Shown one piece after another: positions 1 to 6,658 of a stretch of 9,012 bases of DNA (its first letter is position 1; each line of letters opens with the position of its first letter). The DNA comes from Acidaminococcaceae bacterium (lineage in GTDB: Bacteria > Bacillota > Negativicutes > Acidaminococcales > Acidaminococcaceae), in the NCBI GenBank assembly GCA_024405585.1, contig JAKSOM010000033.1, positions 1 through 9,012 on the forward strand. Reading direction: 5' to 3'. The position numbers and the translations under genes were made by a program. The notes below the pieces were generated by a model. That model did no database searches, was not told where the DNA came from, and saw only the letters and a program-made list of their open reading frames with translations.

Positions 1-1578
1 AAATTCTATCCCCGGATTCCGTTCCAAAATCCAATTCAAGGCCCACTCGTTATTCACCAGAACCACGGGCCTCTCCTTCTTATCCAAAACCAACATACCG
101 TTATCTAACCCTTTCAACTTGTCCAAAGCATCCTCCGTAGGGGCATAAACCCACCGGGCCACACTATAGGGCAAACGGGTCATCAACAGCTTGGCACTGT
201 ATTCATTCAACAGACGGTATTCCAAAACCTCCAACTGCAACTCGCCGACAACGCCCACAACAAAACTCTCCAGCCCCATTCCTTCCTGACGGAAAACCTG
301 AATGGCACCTTCCTGGCTCAGCTGCAAAATACCCTTTTCAAACTGTTTCCTCTTCAAACTGTCCTTGGGCTGCACCCGGGCGAAAATTTCCGGCGGGAAC
401 ACAGGAAAATCCTCAAACTGTACTTTGAGCTTCTCATCGCTCAAAGAATCACCAATGCCGAAAATACCGGGATCAAAAACCCCGATTATATCACCGGGAT
501 AGGCCCGCTCCACAATAGTCCTCTCCTGGGCCATAAACTGTTGGGGCTGAGCCAGCTTCACCGGCTTGCCGCTCTGCTTGTGAAAAACAGTCATCCCCTT
601 ATCAAAGACACCGCTGCAAATACGCATAAAACTGATTCTGTCCCGATGGGCAGGATTCATATTGGCCTGAATCTTGAAAACAAAAGCGGAAAACTTGTCA
701 TTATCCGGCTCAATAAAATTACCGTCCTGCAGAAAGCGGGGCTGGGGTTCCGGGCTCAGCTCCAAAAATTTCTCCAAAAAGCCCTGCACACCAAAATTGG
801 TCATGGCACTGCCAAAAAACATAGGGGTCAACTCCCCGGCAATCACCCTGGACATATCAAAATCATCCCCTGCCATATCCAGGAGTTCAATATCATTCAC
901 CAGATTTTCATACAGCTCATTCCCCAACATTTCCTTAATTTCCGGGTCTTCCAAAGAACCGGTGGTGGATTGCAGCTTTTTGGCACCATGGCTCCCGTCC
1001 TCTTCAAAAAGTTCGATGGTCTTCTCCAAACGGTTATAAACACCCTTGTAATGCCCGACAATACCGACGGGCCAATCAATTGGATAGGCCCGGATGCCCA
1101 AAATCTTCTCGATTTCATCCATCAAATCAAAAGGATTCCGCCCGTAACGGTCCAACTTGTTCACAAAAGTGAAAATGGGCAGATGACGGCGATGGGCCAC
1201 CCAGAAAAGCTTCTTGGTCTGGGGCTCCACACCCTTGGCGGCATCAATCAGCATCACCGCACTATCCGCCGCCATCAAAGTCCTATAGGTATCCTCGCTA
1301 AAATCCTGATGCCCGGGGGTATCAAGAATATTAACCCTGTAACCGTTGTAATCAAACTGCAAAACGGAACTGGTAACGGAAATCCCCCTCTGTTTCTCAA
1401 TCTCCATCCAATCGCTGACCGCATGCTTATTGGCCTTGCGTGCCTTTACCGACCCGGCAAGGTGAATGGCTCCGCCGTAAAGCAACAATTTCTCCGTCAG
1501 TGTGGTCTTCCCCGCATCAGGATGACTGATAATGGCGAAGGTACGTCTGTTTTTGATATTGTCCCTCAATTCACTCAT
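1..1578 (-). CDS. prfC: Peptide chain release factor 3 (RF3), C-terminal end cut by the window
   Basis: This is the translational GTPase that recycles RF1/RF2 from the ribosome after termination. The reading frame is open from ATG at 1578 to base 1, giving 526 codons. The family is usually about 525-530 residues, so only a few C-terminal residues and the stop are missing. Visible motifs are the P-loop SHPDAGKT (residues about 18-25), the switch region QRGISVTSSV (about 63-72), DTPGH (86-90) and the G4 motif NKLDR. Domain II/III sequences follow, including the GELQLEVLEYRL stretch. RF3, rather than EF-G, is indicated by the SHPDAGKT P-loop and the SDWMEIEKQRGISV signature. The start overlaps the end of the upstream zinc-ribbon gene by 8 bp (1571-1578), and a GAGG lies about 10 nt before the ATG. 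This arrangement indicates translational coupling in one operon. No defect is seen in the GTPase motifs. Confidence 0.96.
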   Translation of the reverse strand, partial: MSELRDNIKNRRTFAIISHPDAGKTTLTEKLLLYGGAIHLAGSVKARKANKHAVSDWMEIEKQRGISVTSSVLQFDYNGYRVNILDTPGHQDFSEDTYRTLMAADSAVMLIDAAKGVEPQTKKLFWVAHRRHLPIFTFVNKLDRYGRNPFDLMDEIEKILGIRAYPIDWPVGIVGHYKGVYNRLEKTIELFEEDGSHGAKKLQSTTGSLEDPEIKEMLGNELYENLVNDIELLDMAGDDFDMSRVIAGELTPMFFGSAMTNFGVQGFLEKFLELSPEPQPRFLQDGNFIEPDNDKFSAFVFKIQANMNPAHRDRISFMRICSGVFDKGMTVFHKQSGKPVKLAQPQQFMAQERTIVERAYPGDIIGVFDPGIFGIGDSLSDEKLKVQFEDFPVFPPEIFARVQPKDSLKRKQFEKGILQLSQEGAIQVFRQEGMGLESFVVGVVGELQLEVLEYRLLNEYSAKLLMTRLPYSVARWVYAPTEDALDKLKGLDNGMLVLDKKERPVVLVNNEWALNWILERNPGIEF

Positions 1579-2158
1579 CTTGTTTCTTCCTCATAAATTC
1601 CTCAATCTCCGCCCTGTCCTCATAGATGCCGTACTGCTCCAGCACCTGTTCCTTCACATAATCAGGAAGGGGCTTCTCCGTCTCCAACTCCCCCTTACGG
1701 CTCACACGGAAGGCAATCTGCTCGCACCGCTCCCCGCCGAAGGTGTCGCAGGTAACGGTGGTCCGCATAAACTCTGCCTCAAAACTGCATTCCTTAAGAA
1801 TGTTCTTCTTCCGCTCCAAATCCCAGGCGGTATAAAACTTGAACAACTCCTCCTGGGCGAAACGGGGAACATCCTCCCCCAGCACCACAATCCCCTCTTC
1901 CTCAATGGGTGTGCAATCTATTTTTTGGATATCCGTCCCGTCAGCCAAAAGGATATCCGCCGTCATCACGCAATCCTTTTCGTGGAAAGTTGCTGTCTTA
2001 ATCTGCCACTTGGCATGCCAGGCATCAATACACCGGTCACAAATAAACGCTGTATCGGCAACACTCGTATTCAAATAATTGTCACGGTAATGCACCCCTG
2101 ACTTGGGAGTGAAAGCCGCACCGCACTCCGAACAAACAAACTTCAACTCTTTAATCAT
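1571..2158 (-). CDS. Zinc-ribbon protein of unknown function, upstream of prfC
   Basis: I do not recognise this 195-residue protein as a named family. The frame is open 19 codons further upstream, but ATG at 2158 (MIKELKFVCSECG) is chosen because GAGG sits 7 nt before it. The upstream ATG would also lie within the hairpin and spacer after the tRNA. Residues C9, C12, C40 and C43 form two CxxC pairs (CSEC and CDRC), typical of a zinc ribbon. Between them are YRDNYLN and other polar residues. The remainder (about 55-195) is acidic and soluble with a few extra cysteines. It has no signal peptide or membrane segment, so it is probably cytoplasmic. It overlaps prfC by 8 bp, which suggests co-translation and perhaps a role linked to translation or stress. 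That role is inference from position only. It probably depends on readthrough from the tRNA-Pro promoter, as no separate promoter is visible. Confidence 0.85.
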   Translation of the reverse strand: MIKELKFVCSECGAAFTPKSGVHYRDNYLNTSVADTAFICDRCIDAWHAKWQIKTATFHEKDCVMTADILLADGTDIQKIDCTPIEEEGIVVLGEDVPRFAQEELFKFYTAWDLERKKNILKECSFEAEFMRTTVTCDTFGGERCEQIAFRVSRKGELETEKPLPDYVKEQVLEQYGIYEDRAEIEEFMRKKQDE

Positions 2159-2186
2159 AGATACCTCATAGAAATTAATAAAATAA

Positions 2187-2210
2187 CCAATACGGGGTAA
2201 CCCGTATTGG
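2187..2210 (-). terminator. Hairpin after tRNA-Pro, possible leaky terminator
   Basis: A perfect 10-bp inverted repeat, CCAATACGGG / CCCGTATTGG, has a 4-nt loop. It starts 14 nt after the 3' end of the tRNA and is followed on the minus strand by a U-rich but interrupted stretch (TTATTTTATT). It could terminate the tRNA transcript or provide a processing structure. It lies only 28 nt from the start of the zinc-ribbon gene, whose only visible promoter is the one before the tRNA. Partial readthrough is therefore likely. Confidence 0.6.
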
Positions 2211-2224
2211 CCCAATTAACAAAA

Positions 2225-2301
2225 TGGTCGGAGCGGCGAGATTCGAACTCACGGCCTCTTCCACCCCAAGGAAGCGCGCTACCAAACTGCGCTACGCCCC
2301 G
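2225..2301 (-). tRNA. tRNA-Pro, anticodon GGG
   Basis: The 77 nt fold into a complete cloverleaf. The acceptor stem CGGGGCG pairs with CGCTCCG, with one G-U. The D stem is GCGC/GCGC. The anticodon stem CTTCC/GGAAG encloses the loop TTGGGGT, and the T arm is GTGAG-TTCGAAT-CTCGC. The discriminator base is A and the CCA end is encoded in the DNA. The anticodon at loop positions 34-36 is GGG, followed by G37, as expected for proline tRNAs. It reads CCC and, by wobble, CCU. It has its own strong promoter just upstream and heads the segment that continues to the zinc-ribbon gene and prfC. Confidence 0.97.
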
Positions 2302-2315
2302 AACATGCAAGAGGT

Positions 2316-2344
2316 ATTATAATACCCTATATCTGAAAAGTCAA
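2316..2344 (-). promoter_or_regulatory. Sigma-A promoter for tRNA-Pro
   Basis: On the minus strand, TTGACT (2344-2339) and TATAAT (2321-2316) are separated by exactly 17 bp. This is one mismatch from the housekeeping consensus. The -10 ends 14 nt before the first tRNA base, which leaves a short 5' leader for RNase P to remove. It probably also supplies the zinc-ribbon gene and prfC by readthrough. Confidence 0.88.
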
Positions 2345-2404
2345 GTATAAAATAAACTTTCTATATCTTCCGTCCGGCATCCGCCGTCCATTATCAACCA
2401 ATCC

Positions 2405-3358
2405 TCACTCCAACAATTCTCTTTGTCCAACGAATTTGTCCGCCAGGTCCTGCAAATTGTCATAAATAAATTCGTGGTTGATGTATTCCACATTCAAAGC
2501 GTCCACAATCTTCTTAATGTTTTTGGTAGTGAAAGGTCTGCTTTCGTCAATCCTGTGGATATGCTCAAAGACCTGAGCCGGGGTGGGATTGGAGACCAGC
2601 CGGCAGCCCGTACTGCGTACATAGTCGCCGCAGAGGGAACAATTAAGATGCAACCCTTTAATCAGTTCCGCCCAGGGTCCCAGTTTATCGATGACCCTAA
2701 GGATGTAGTCGACCCCCTCTTCTTCCGTCTTCAACTTCAGATTGGTATTCATCAAATGTCCCGTATCCAGCATAATCCCCACATTGGGATGTTTGATTTG
2801 TTCAAAGAAAAATTTCACTGTCCTGCTATCCGTAAGCCGCAAACCGGGCCACCAAAGGTTTTCAAAAAGCACCTTGGTTGTGGGCGGTACTTCGTCCGCC
2901 ACCATATTGAAAATCTCACTGGCGGCCAAGCACACTTCCCTGTCACTGTAGTTGAACTGCCAGGTGTAAATTTCCTCAAAATTGGCCTCGGAAACATGCC
3001 AGACCAAATATTCCGGGTTATCCAGCAGGGCGGCAGCAATATTTTTGCGGATGACTCCCAGCCACTCCGCCTGCCCCAAGGCCTCGTGGTAATAGGCGCT
3101 CCTGTCATTCACACTGGGGAACATGGCCCTGAGCCGCTTGTTGTTTTTCAGCCAAAAATCCATAAAGGTGGGCCAATACAAAAGATGCACCCCATAGGTC
3201 AAATCCGCATACCGCTTGGCCGGAGCATCCGTAGTATAAACGAAACGCTCCATGCCCTCCGCACCAATGGAACTGACGAACTGTTGCAGGGAGAGCCCCC
3301 TCTGCAGCAGCTCATTCTCATATTCAGGAATACTTGCGTAATTGAACAAATGTTTCAT
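2405..3358 (-). CDS. TIM-barrel sugar phosphate isomerase/epimerase-like protein
   Basis: This 317-residue protein resembles the xylose isomerase-like TIM-barrel / AP endonuclease 2 superfamily, which uses a divalent metal to isomerise or epimerise sugars and related compounds. The expected barrel motifs occur in order: VLFENLWWPG (163-172, E166), GIMLDTGHLMN (194-204, D198 and H201), KGLHLNCS (234-241, H237) and YINHEF (292-297, E296). E166, D198, H201, H237 and E296 are likely metal or catalytic ligands. A CxxC (NCSLC, C240/C243) just after the third motif is unusual. There is no signal peptide, so it is cytoplasmic. It begins 25 bp after the lipoprotein gene and is probably in the same operon. 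The SD before ATG 3358 is poor (GGTACC only), but the N-terminus fits the family, so this start is kept. The substrate cannot be told from sequence. It could act on a compound imported with the neighbouring binding protein, but that is inference. Confidence 0.8.
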   Translation of the reverse strand: MKHLFNYASIPEYENELLQRGLSLQQFVSSIGAEGMERFVYTTDAPAKRYADLTYGVHLLYWPTFMDFWLKNNKRLRAMFPSVNDRSAYYHEALGQAEWLGVIRKNIAAALLDNPEYLVWHVSEANFEEIYTWQFNYSDREVCLAASEIFNMVADEVPPTTKVLFENLWWPGLRLTDSRTVKFFFEQIKHPNVGIMLDTGHLMNTNLKLKTEEEGVDYILRVIDKLGPWAELIKGLHLNCSLCGDYVRSTGCRLVSNPTPAQVFEHIHRIDESRPFTTKNIKKIVDALNVEYINHEFIYDNLQDLADKFVGQRELLE

Positions 3359-3383
3359 ATTTCGGTACCAAAAATCTCAAAAT

Positions 3384-4322
3384 CTATTCGATATTATAAC
3401 ACAATTTAGCCATCTCTTCCACCGCCTTCAAAGTGTATTGGCTGGTGGAATAAAGGTACTGGTCATGCAATTTGTAAAAGCGTTTGTGCTTCACCGCCTC
3501 CACATCTTTGTATAAAGGATTCTCCAAAATTTTTTTGGCAAAACCATCCACATCCTTCTTCTTAGTATAGTCCCAGCTGGGCATGAAAAGCACATCCGGA
3601 TTCAGTTCCAACAATAACTCCTCGCTCAGCACTGCTTGGGCAGGAACATTTTTCTCTGCCAAAGCATTCCTGATTCCGGCATAATGGCACAAATCATTGA
3701 AAGGACCCTCAGGACCCATAATTCCCATGGTGCTCAAAGCCAGAACCCTGAGCATTTTTCCCTGATGCTTGGCAAGGGCTTTATCCCTCACCGCCTCTAA
3801 ATCCCTTTGCAGTTTGGCCGTCATCTCCCGGCCCCGCTCCTTTTCCCCTACTGCATCCGCCACCTGGTTGATAAAGGCCATAATCTCCTGCACCGTATTG
3901 GCGCTGGTACAGGTCACAACCTTCAAGCCAGCGGCTTTTAGTGCATCACAATAACCTGGTCCCATGAAACTGGCAGCCAGCACCAAATCGGGATTCAAGG
4001 CCACAATGGCTTCAAAATTCCCCCCGTACACACGACTCTTTATCTGTTTGGCCTTCTCCACCGCACAACTGATACTGGGATCATCCACAAGATAGGTGAG
4101 CCCTTGAATGCGTTCCGCCGGCACCAAATCCAAAAGAATCTCGTCAATGCTGGTATTCAAACTTACGATACGCCGGGGTTTGGCAGTGAAAATGACCCTG
4201 TTGCCGAAGGAATCCACCACAGAGTACAAGGGTTTCCCCTGCTCCCCTTTTGTGGTAATCGCCCCGCAACCGGTCAGCAGCAAACAGGCCAAACACAATA
4301 GCAAAAGAAACAATCTTTTCAT
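3384..4322 (-). CDS. ABC transporter substrate-binding lipoprotein (BtuF/FhuD/FecB type)
   Basis: This 312-residue protein is a class III (helical-backbone) periplasmic binding protein of the Peripla_BP_2 group. That group delivers iron-siderophores, heme or vitamin B12 to an inner-membrane ABC importer. The N-terminus is a lipoprotein signal: MKR, a Leu-rich core, then the lipobox LTGC with C19 as the lipidated residue. The binding domain runs from about 50 to 305. It includes RRIVSLNTSIDEILLDL (50-66), YGGNFEAIVALNPDLVLA (99-116) and the second-lobe segment SEELLLELNPDVLFMP. No permease or ATPase gene lies next to it, so the importer partners must be elsewhere. With a TonB receptor upstream and cob genes beyond, corrinoid, heme and siderophore are all possible substrates. 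The SD is weak (AGAAG about 14 nt before ATG). An extended -10 lies just upstream. Confidence 0.88.
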   Translation of the reverse strand: MKRLFLLLLCLACLLLTGCGAITTKGEQGKPLYSVVDSFGNRVIFTAKPRRIVSLNTSIDEILLDLVPAERIQGLTYLVDDPSISCAVEKAKQIKSRVYGGNFEAIVALNPDLVLAASFMGPGYCDALKAAGLKVVTCTSANTVQEIMAFINQVADAVGEKERGREMTAKLQRDLEAVRDKALAKHQGKMLRVLALSTMGIMGPEGPFNDLCHYAGIRNALAEKNVPAQAVLSEELLLELNPDVLFMPSWDYTKKKDVDGFAKKILENPLYKDVEAVKHKRFYKLHDQYLYSTSQYTLKAVEEMAKLCYNIE

Positions 4323-4342
4323 GATAATTTTAATTCTTCTGT

Positions 4343-4350
4343 ATTATAGC
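4343..4350 (-). promoter_or_regulatory. Probable extended -10 promoter for the lipoprotein gene
   Basis: The minus strand reads TGCTATAAT, an extended -10 (TG-N-TATAAT), with the hexamer at 4348-4343. It ends 20 bp before the ATG of the lipoprotein gene. No good -35 is seen at 17 bp spacing (TAGAAT); a TTGATT is present but only 11 bp away. The extended -10 could compensate. The predicted transcript would have a very short leader and would also cover the TIM-barrel gene. Confidence 0.5.
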
Positions 4351-4524
4351 ACACAACCAAATCAAATTCTAGAAAATCTACTGTCAGTCACTTTTCGATG
4401 TTTTCACCATGCAGCGATTGCCATTGACAATTCATCACAATTCACCCGCAGCAAACGGAACAGCAAAAAATGTAGTAAATTTTTCTAAAATTACGTAAAT
4501 TTTTTGGTGTTGGCGCACAATATA
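4351..4524. other. AT-rich intergenic region without a recognised gene
   Basis: This is most of the roughly 290-bp gap between the receptor and the lipoprotein gene. I see no credible coding frame and no cobalamin riboswitch (no B12-box-like sequence). A tandem TGAATTGT repeat spaced by 10 bp occurs on the minus strand around 4427-4446, along with A/T-rich tracts near 4465-4505. Nothing here can be assigned a function. Confidence 0.5.
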
Positions 4525-4570
4525 GCAAAAACTCTACATGAGTTTTGGAAAACTCTCGTAGAGTTTTTGC
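4525..4570 (-). terminator. Nested perfect hairpin downstream of the TonB receptor
   Basis: An outer 13-bp inverted repeat, GCAAAAACTCTAC (4525-4537) / GTAGAGTTTTTGC (4558-4570), encloses an inner repeat, GAGTTTT (4540-4546) / AAAACTC (4549-4555). The two helices are separated by a 2x2 internal loop. It lies about 40 nt after the receptor stop codon on the minus strand. The U5 run sits inside the stem and no long U tract follows, so termination efficiency is uncertain. It is nearly symmetric and could act on either strand. A third copy of GTAGAGTTT lies at 4578-4586. Confidence 0.6.
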
Positions 4571-4611
4571 GTTATGTGTAGAGTTTAGTGAATTGCGAAA
4601 CGCAAAATTTT

Positions 4612-6501
4612 TTAGAACGTAAACTCAACTCCGCCGTAAATGGTACGGCCGGGACGGGCATAAATAGTTCTGGGAGAAGCCCATTGTGCGTCAAACTGGT
4701 CAGCATAGTATTTGTTGAAAAGATTGTTGCACTTCAAAAATACTTTGGCGTTCTTCACCGGCTTGTAGCTGACACTCAAATCCATCAGCATATAGAAATT
4801 CCCCTGGGGCACAGAACCATGTACGAAGCCGGTACCGGAAGCGCCAATCATGGCCCGGATATCCGTCCCCACATTCCACTTGCCTGCGGTATAATCAACA
4901 CCCAAATTTATTTGGTTGGATGGATATACCACATATTCCATAGGTTGCTCACTATGAACATAGGCCCACCCTAATTTGGCATGCCAGTTGCCGTCAAAGG
5001 TCTTGTCATATTGCACATCAAAACCGTGGGTCTTAGTATTGTCATCAACGTTTGTATAGGTCTGGTTGGGATATACCCCCACAGTAGTAATCATCTGATC
5101 CGCATTGCGCCGGAAAACATGCACACTCACCACATCATTGGATGTAAATTTGTGATTGAAGCCGATTTCATAATTCTTGCCCTTTTCCGGTTTCAAATCT
5201 GCATTTCCATAGGTGGGCATGTAGAGTTGACTGATGGTGGGAAGGACAAAATAATCATTGTAACCGATATACATATTGCTCTTTTCACTGAACTTGTAGC
5301 CCAAATTGACACTCTTAGCAAAATTGCTGTCCACCTCCGCCTTGCCGGAAGTGCTGGGCTTGTCATAGCGGACACCGGCGGTCAATTCCCAACCCTTGCC
5401 GAATTTCCAACTGTCCTGAAGAATAACTGCCTTATTCTCCAAAGATTCCTTATCCCCCCGCAACTCCTCGGACTTAAAATATTCCAAACCAAAGGTCAAA
5501 GTATTGTCCTTATTAGCATAGGTAAACAAATCCTTAAAATTACTGCTCTTCCAATTGTTATTGATGTAGTAAGGCCAAAGAGTGCCGGTATTGCTTTCCG
5601 TATTGTATTCATACTTGGTGTAGTTATACATAAATTGATTGCTCAATTTGTCGTTAATCTTGCCGTTCCATTTGAACTGTATATTGGTGGCCTTGGTTTT
5701 GCCGTCAAAATGCCCGCCGCCATAAAGATAATCCTCATAACCCCAGTTTTCATTGGCATAACGATAATCCAAGGCAATATCATTACCTTCGCTAAATTCA
5801 TGGGTCAATCCTACATTGATGTTCTCGCCATTTTTGCGATTGTCCCATTTGTCGTCATTGGCATCATTAAAAGCCCCGTCATGATATTTTTTGGCAAAAA
5901 TACGGTAGGATGTTTTGTCAAACCTGCCCTGATGGGAAATCTTGTAGTTTTCATGGTTGAAACTGCCAAACTCTGTCCCCACTTTGGTCTTGAAGCCATC
6001 CACTTTCTTGGTCACAATATTGATAACACCGCCCACCGCATCCGTACCATAGAGCAAAGAGCCGGAACCCTTCACCACTTCAATCCGTTCAATATTATCC
6101 ATATCACTCATGAGTTGCCCGATATAGGTTTGGGGAGTGCCCATACTATCCGCTCCGGGGATGGCAACAGGCATACCGTTAACCATAATCTTAATTTTAT
6201 TGGAACCGTTCATACCAAATTTACTGGATGTATCATTACCTGCGATAGGATAATCCGCAAACTGCATCCCAGTAACATGGCGGACGGCATCCTGTACATC
6301 CTTGTAATTCATCTTCTCAATTTGCTCCGCCGTAATGACCTGGGTGTTGCTCTTGGTTGTGAACAGTGTCTCAGGTTTGCCGGAGGCGGTGACAACCCCC
6401 TCATCAAAATAATAGGTTTTGCCGGCGGTCTCCTCCGCTGCCAGGGCCTGCATGCTGACCACACTCAGCAATACTGCCAATCCTAAAGTAGATTTTTTCA
6501 T
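4612..6501 (-). CDS. TonB-dependent outer-membrane receptor
   Basis: This 629-residue beta-barrel receptor imports a large or scarce nutrient (siderophore, heme or corrinoid) across the outer membrane, using TonB energy. MKK plus a hydrophobic core and MQALA form a signal peptide cut after about A21. A TonB-box-like DEGVVTAS (33-40) follows, then the plug with IERIEVVKGSGSLLYG and DAVGGVINIVTKK. The barrel fills the rest and ends in GGVEFTF, with the terminal Phe needed for outer-membrane insertion. The size and the LYGTDAVGGVINI motif resemble BtuB/CirA-type receptors, but the ligand cannot be assigned. Two ATGs are adjacent (6504 and 6501). The second is chosen because GGAGG lies 7 nt before it rather than 4; the frame also opens further upstream, but that runs through the promoter. 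It is transcribed from its own consensus promoter and followed by a hairpin, so it is probably monocistronic. Confidence 0.93.
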   Translation of the reverse strand: MKKSTLGLAVLLSVVSMQALAAEETAGKTYYFDEGVVTASGKPETLFTTKSNTQVITAEQIEKMNYKDVQDAVRHVTGMQFADYPIAGNDTSSKFGMNGSNKIKIMVNGMPVAIPGADSMGTPQTYIGQLMSDMDNIERIEVVKGSGSLLYGTDAVGGVINIVTKKVDGFKTKVGTEFGSFNHENYKISHQGRFDKTSYRIFAKKYHDGAFNDANDDKWDNRKNGENINVGLTHEFSEGNDIALDYRYANENWGYEDYLYGGGHFDGKTKATNIQFKWNGKINDKLSNQFMYNYTKYEYNTESNTGTLWPYYINNNWKSSNFKDLFTYANKDNTLTFGLEYFKSEELRGDKESLENKAVILQDSWKFGKGWELTAGVRYDKPSTSGKAEVDSNFAKSVNLGYKFSEKSNMYIGYNDYFVLPTISQLYMPTYGNADLKPEKGKNYEIGFNHKFTSNDVVSVHVFRRNADQMITTVGVYPNQTYTNVDDNTKTHGFDVQYDKTFDGNWHAKLGWAYVHSEQPMEYVVYPSNQINLGVDYTAGKWNVGTDIRAMIGASGTGFVHGSVPQGNFYMLMDLSVSYKPVKNAKVFLKCNNLFNKYYADQFDAQWASPRTIYARPGRTIYGGVEFTF

Positions 6502-6524
6502 CATCTTGCCTCCAAAAATTTTTT

Positions 6525-6562
6525 GTCCCCAGAGAACGGCTCTCACCCCATCCCCCAGGGAC
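6525..6562 (-). promoter_or_regulatory. Structured 5' leader of the TonB receptor mRNA
   Basis: The predicted transcription start is near 6562. From there the leader can fold: GTCCCT (6562-6557) pairs with GGGGAC (6530-6525), including one U-G pair. Inside it are a G-rich loop and a small GAGA/TCTC helix. The hairpin ends just before an A/U-rich stretch and the GGAGG ribosome binding site. It could protect the 5' end or affect initiation. It does not match a riboswitch class I know. Confidence 0.4.
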
Positions 6563-6568
6563 AGCCCT

Positions 6569-6597
6569 ATTATAGTGGTTTCAAAAAAATATGTCAA
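6569..6597 (-). promoter_or_regulatory. Consensus sigma-A promoter of the TonB receptor
   Basis: The minus strand has TTGACA (6597-6592) and TATAAT (6574-6569) separated by 17 bp, an exact consensus promoter. The -35 lies inside the left arm of a 19-bp inverted repeat. A protein bound there would block RNA polymerase. Such a strong promoter overlapped by a palindrome is the usual arrangement for a tightly repressed uptake gene. Confidence 0.9.
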
Positions 6598-6629
6598 GCA
6601 AAATATTTATTATTTTGCTTGACATATTT
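6587..6629. promoter_or_regulatory. Perfect 19-bp inverted repeat, operator candidate between divergent promoters
   Basis: The left arm AAATATGTCAAGCAAAATA (6587-6605) and the right arm (6611-6629) are exact reverse complements around a 5-bp centre, TTTAT. Each arm contains TTGACA reading outward, so it serves as the -35 box of a promoter on each strand. The sequence does not resemble the classic Fur box, and the cognate regulator is unknown. The Fur-family protein encoded next door is one candidate. As RNA it could fold into a long hairpin, but neither predicted transcript includes it. Confidence 0.75.
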
Positions 6630-6647
6630 ATTAGGATAGATTATCAT
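6619..6647 (+). promoter_or_regulatory. Divergent promoter facing the fur-family gene 3' end
   Basis: The plus strand has TTGACA (6619-6624) and TATCAT (6642-6647) with exactly 17 bp between them, one -10 mismatch from consensus. It points away from the receptor gene, toward the shared terminator at 6721-6753. No protein gene lies on this strand, so the likely product is a short untranslated RNA, or the promoter is not used. Confidence 0.55.
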
Positions 6648-6658
6648 TAAGATATCAT
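6639..6658. promoter_or_regulatory. Possible Fur-type box over the divergent -10
   Basis: GATTATCATT (6639-6648) matches half of the Fur consensus GATAATGATAATCATTATC with one mismatch. TATCAT recurs 11 bp later (6642 and 6653), one helical turn apart. By hand alignment the best full 19-bp match is about 12 of 19, so this is only a weak to moderate candidate. Its place on the -10 of the plus-strand promoter would allow repression. Confidence 0.35.

Noticed and set aside
541..1596. Plus-strand frame of 351 codons
   Set aside because: It lies antisense to prfC, whose minus-strand frame has all RF3 GTPase motifs. The plus frame has no family resemblance.
2371..2390. Terminator after the TIM-barrel gene (CGGC-GGAT-GCCG)
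   Set aside because: The stem is only 4 bp and no U tract follows directly. I see no convincing intrinsic terminator for that operon before the tRNA promoter.
3391..3399. Internal promoter TGTTATAAT at the end of the lipoprotein gene
   Set aside because: It resembles an extended -10, but it falls in coding sequence with no good -35 and only about 35 bp before the next start. It may be chance.
2423..3409. Plus-strand frame of 328 codons
   Set aside because: It is antisense to the TIM-barrel gene, which carries ordered active-site motifs; the plus frame shows none.
4981..6486. Plus-strand frame of 501 codons
   Set aside because: It is the reverse complement shadow of the TonB receptor. It reads as repetitive Ile/His/Gly sequence without domains, and the receptor has clear signal, plug and C-terminal motifs.
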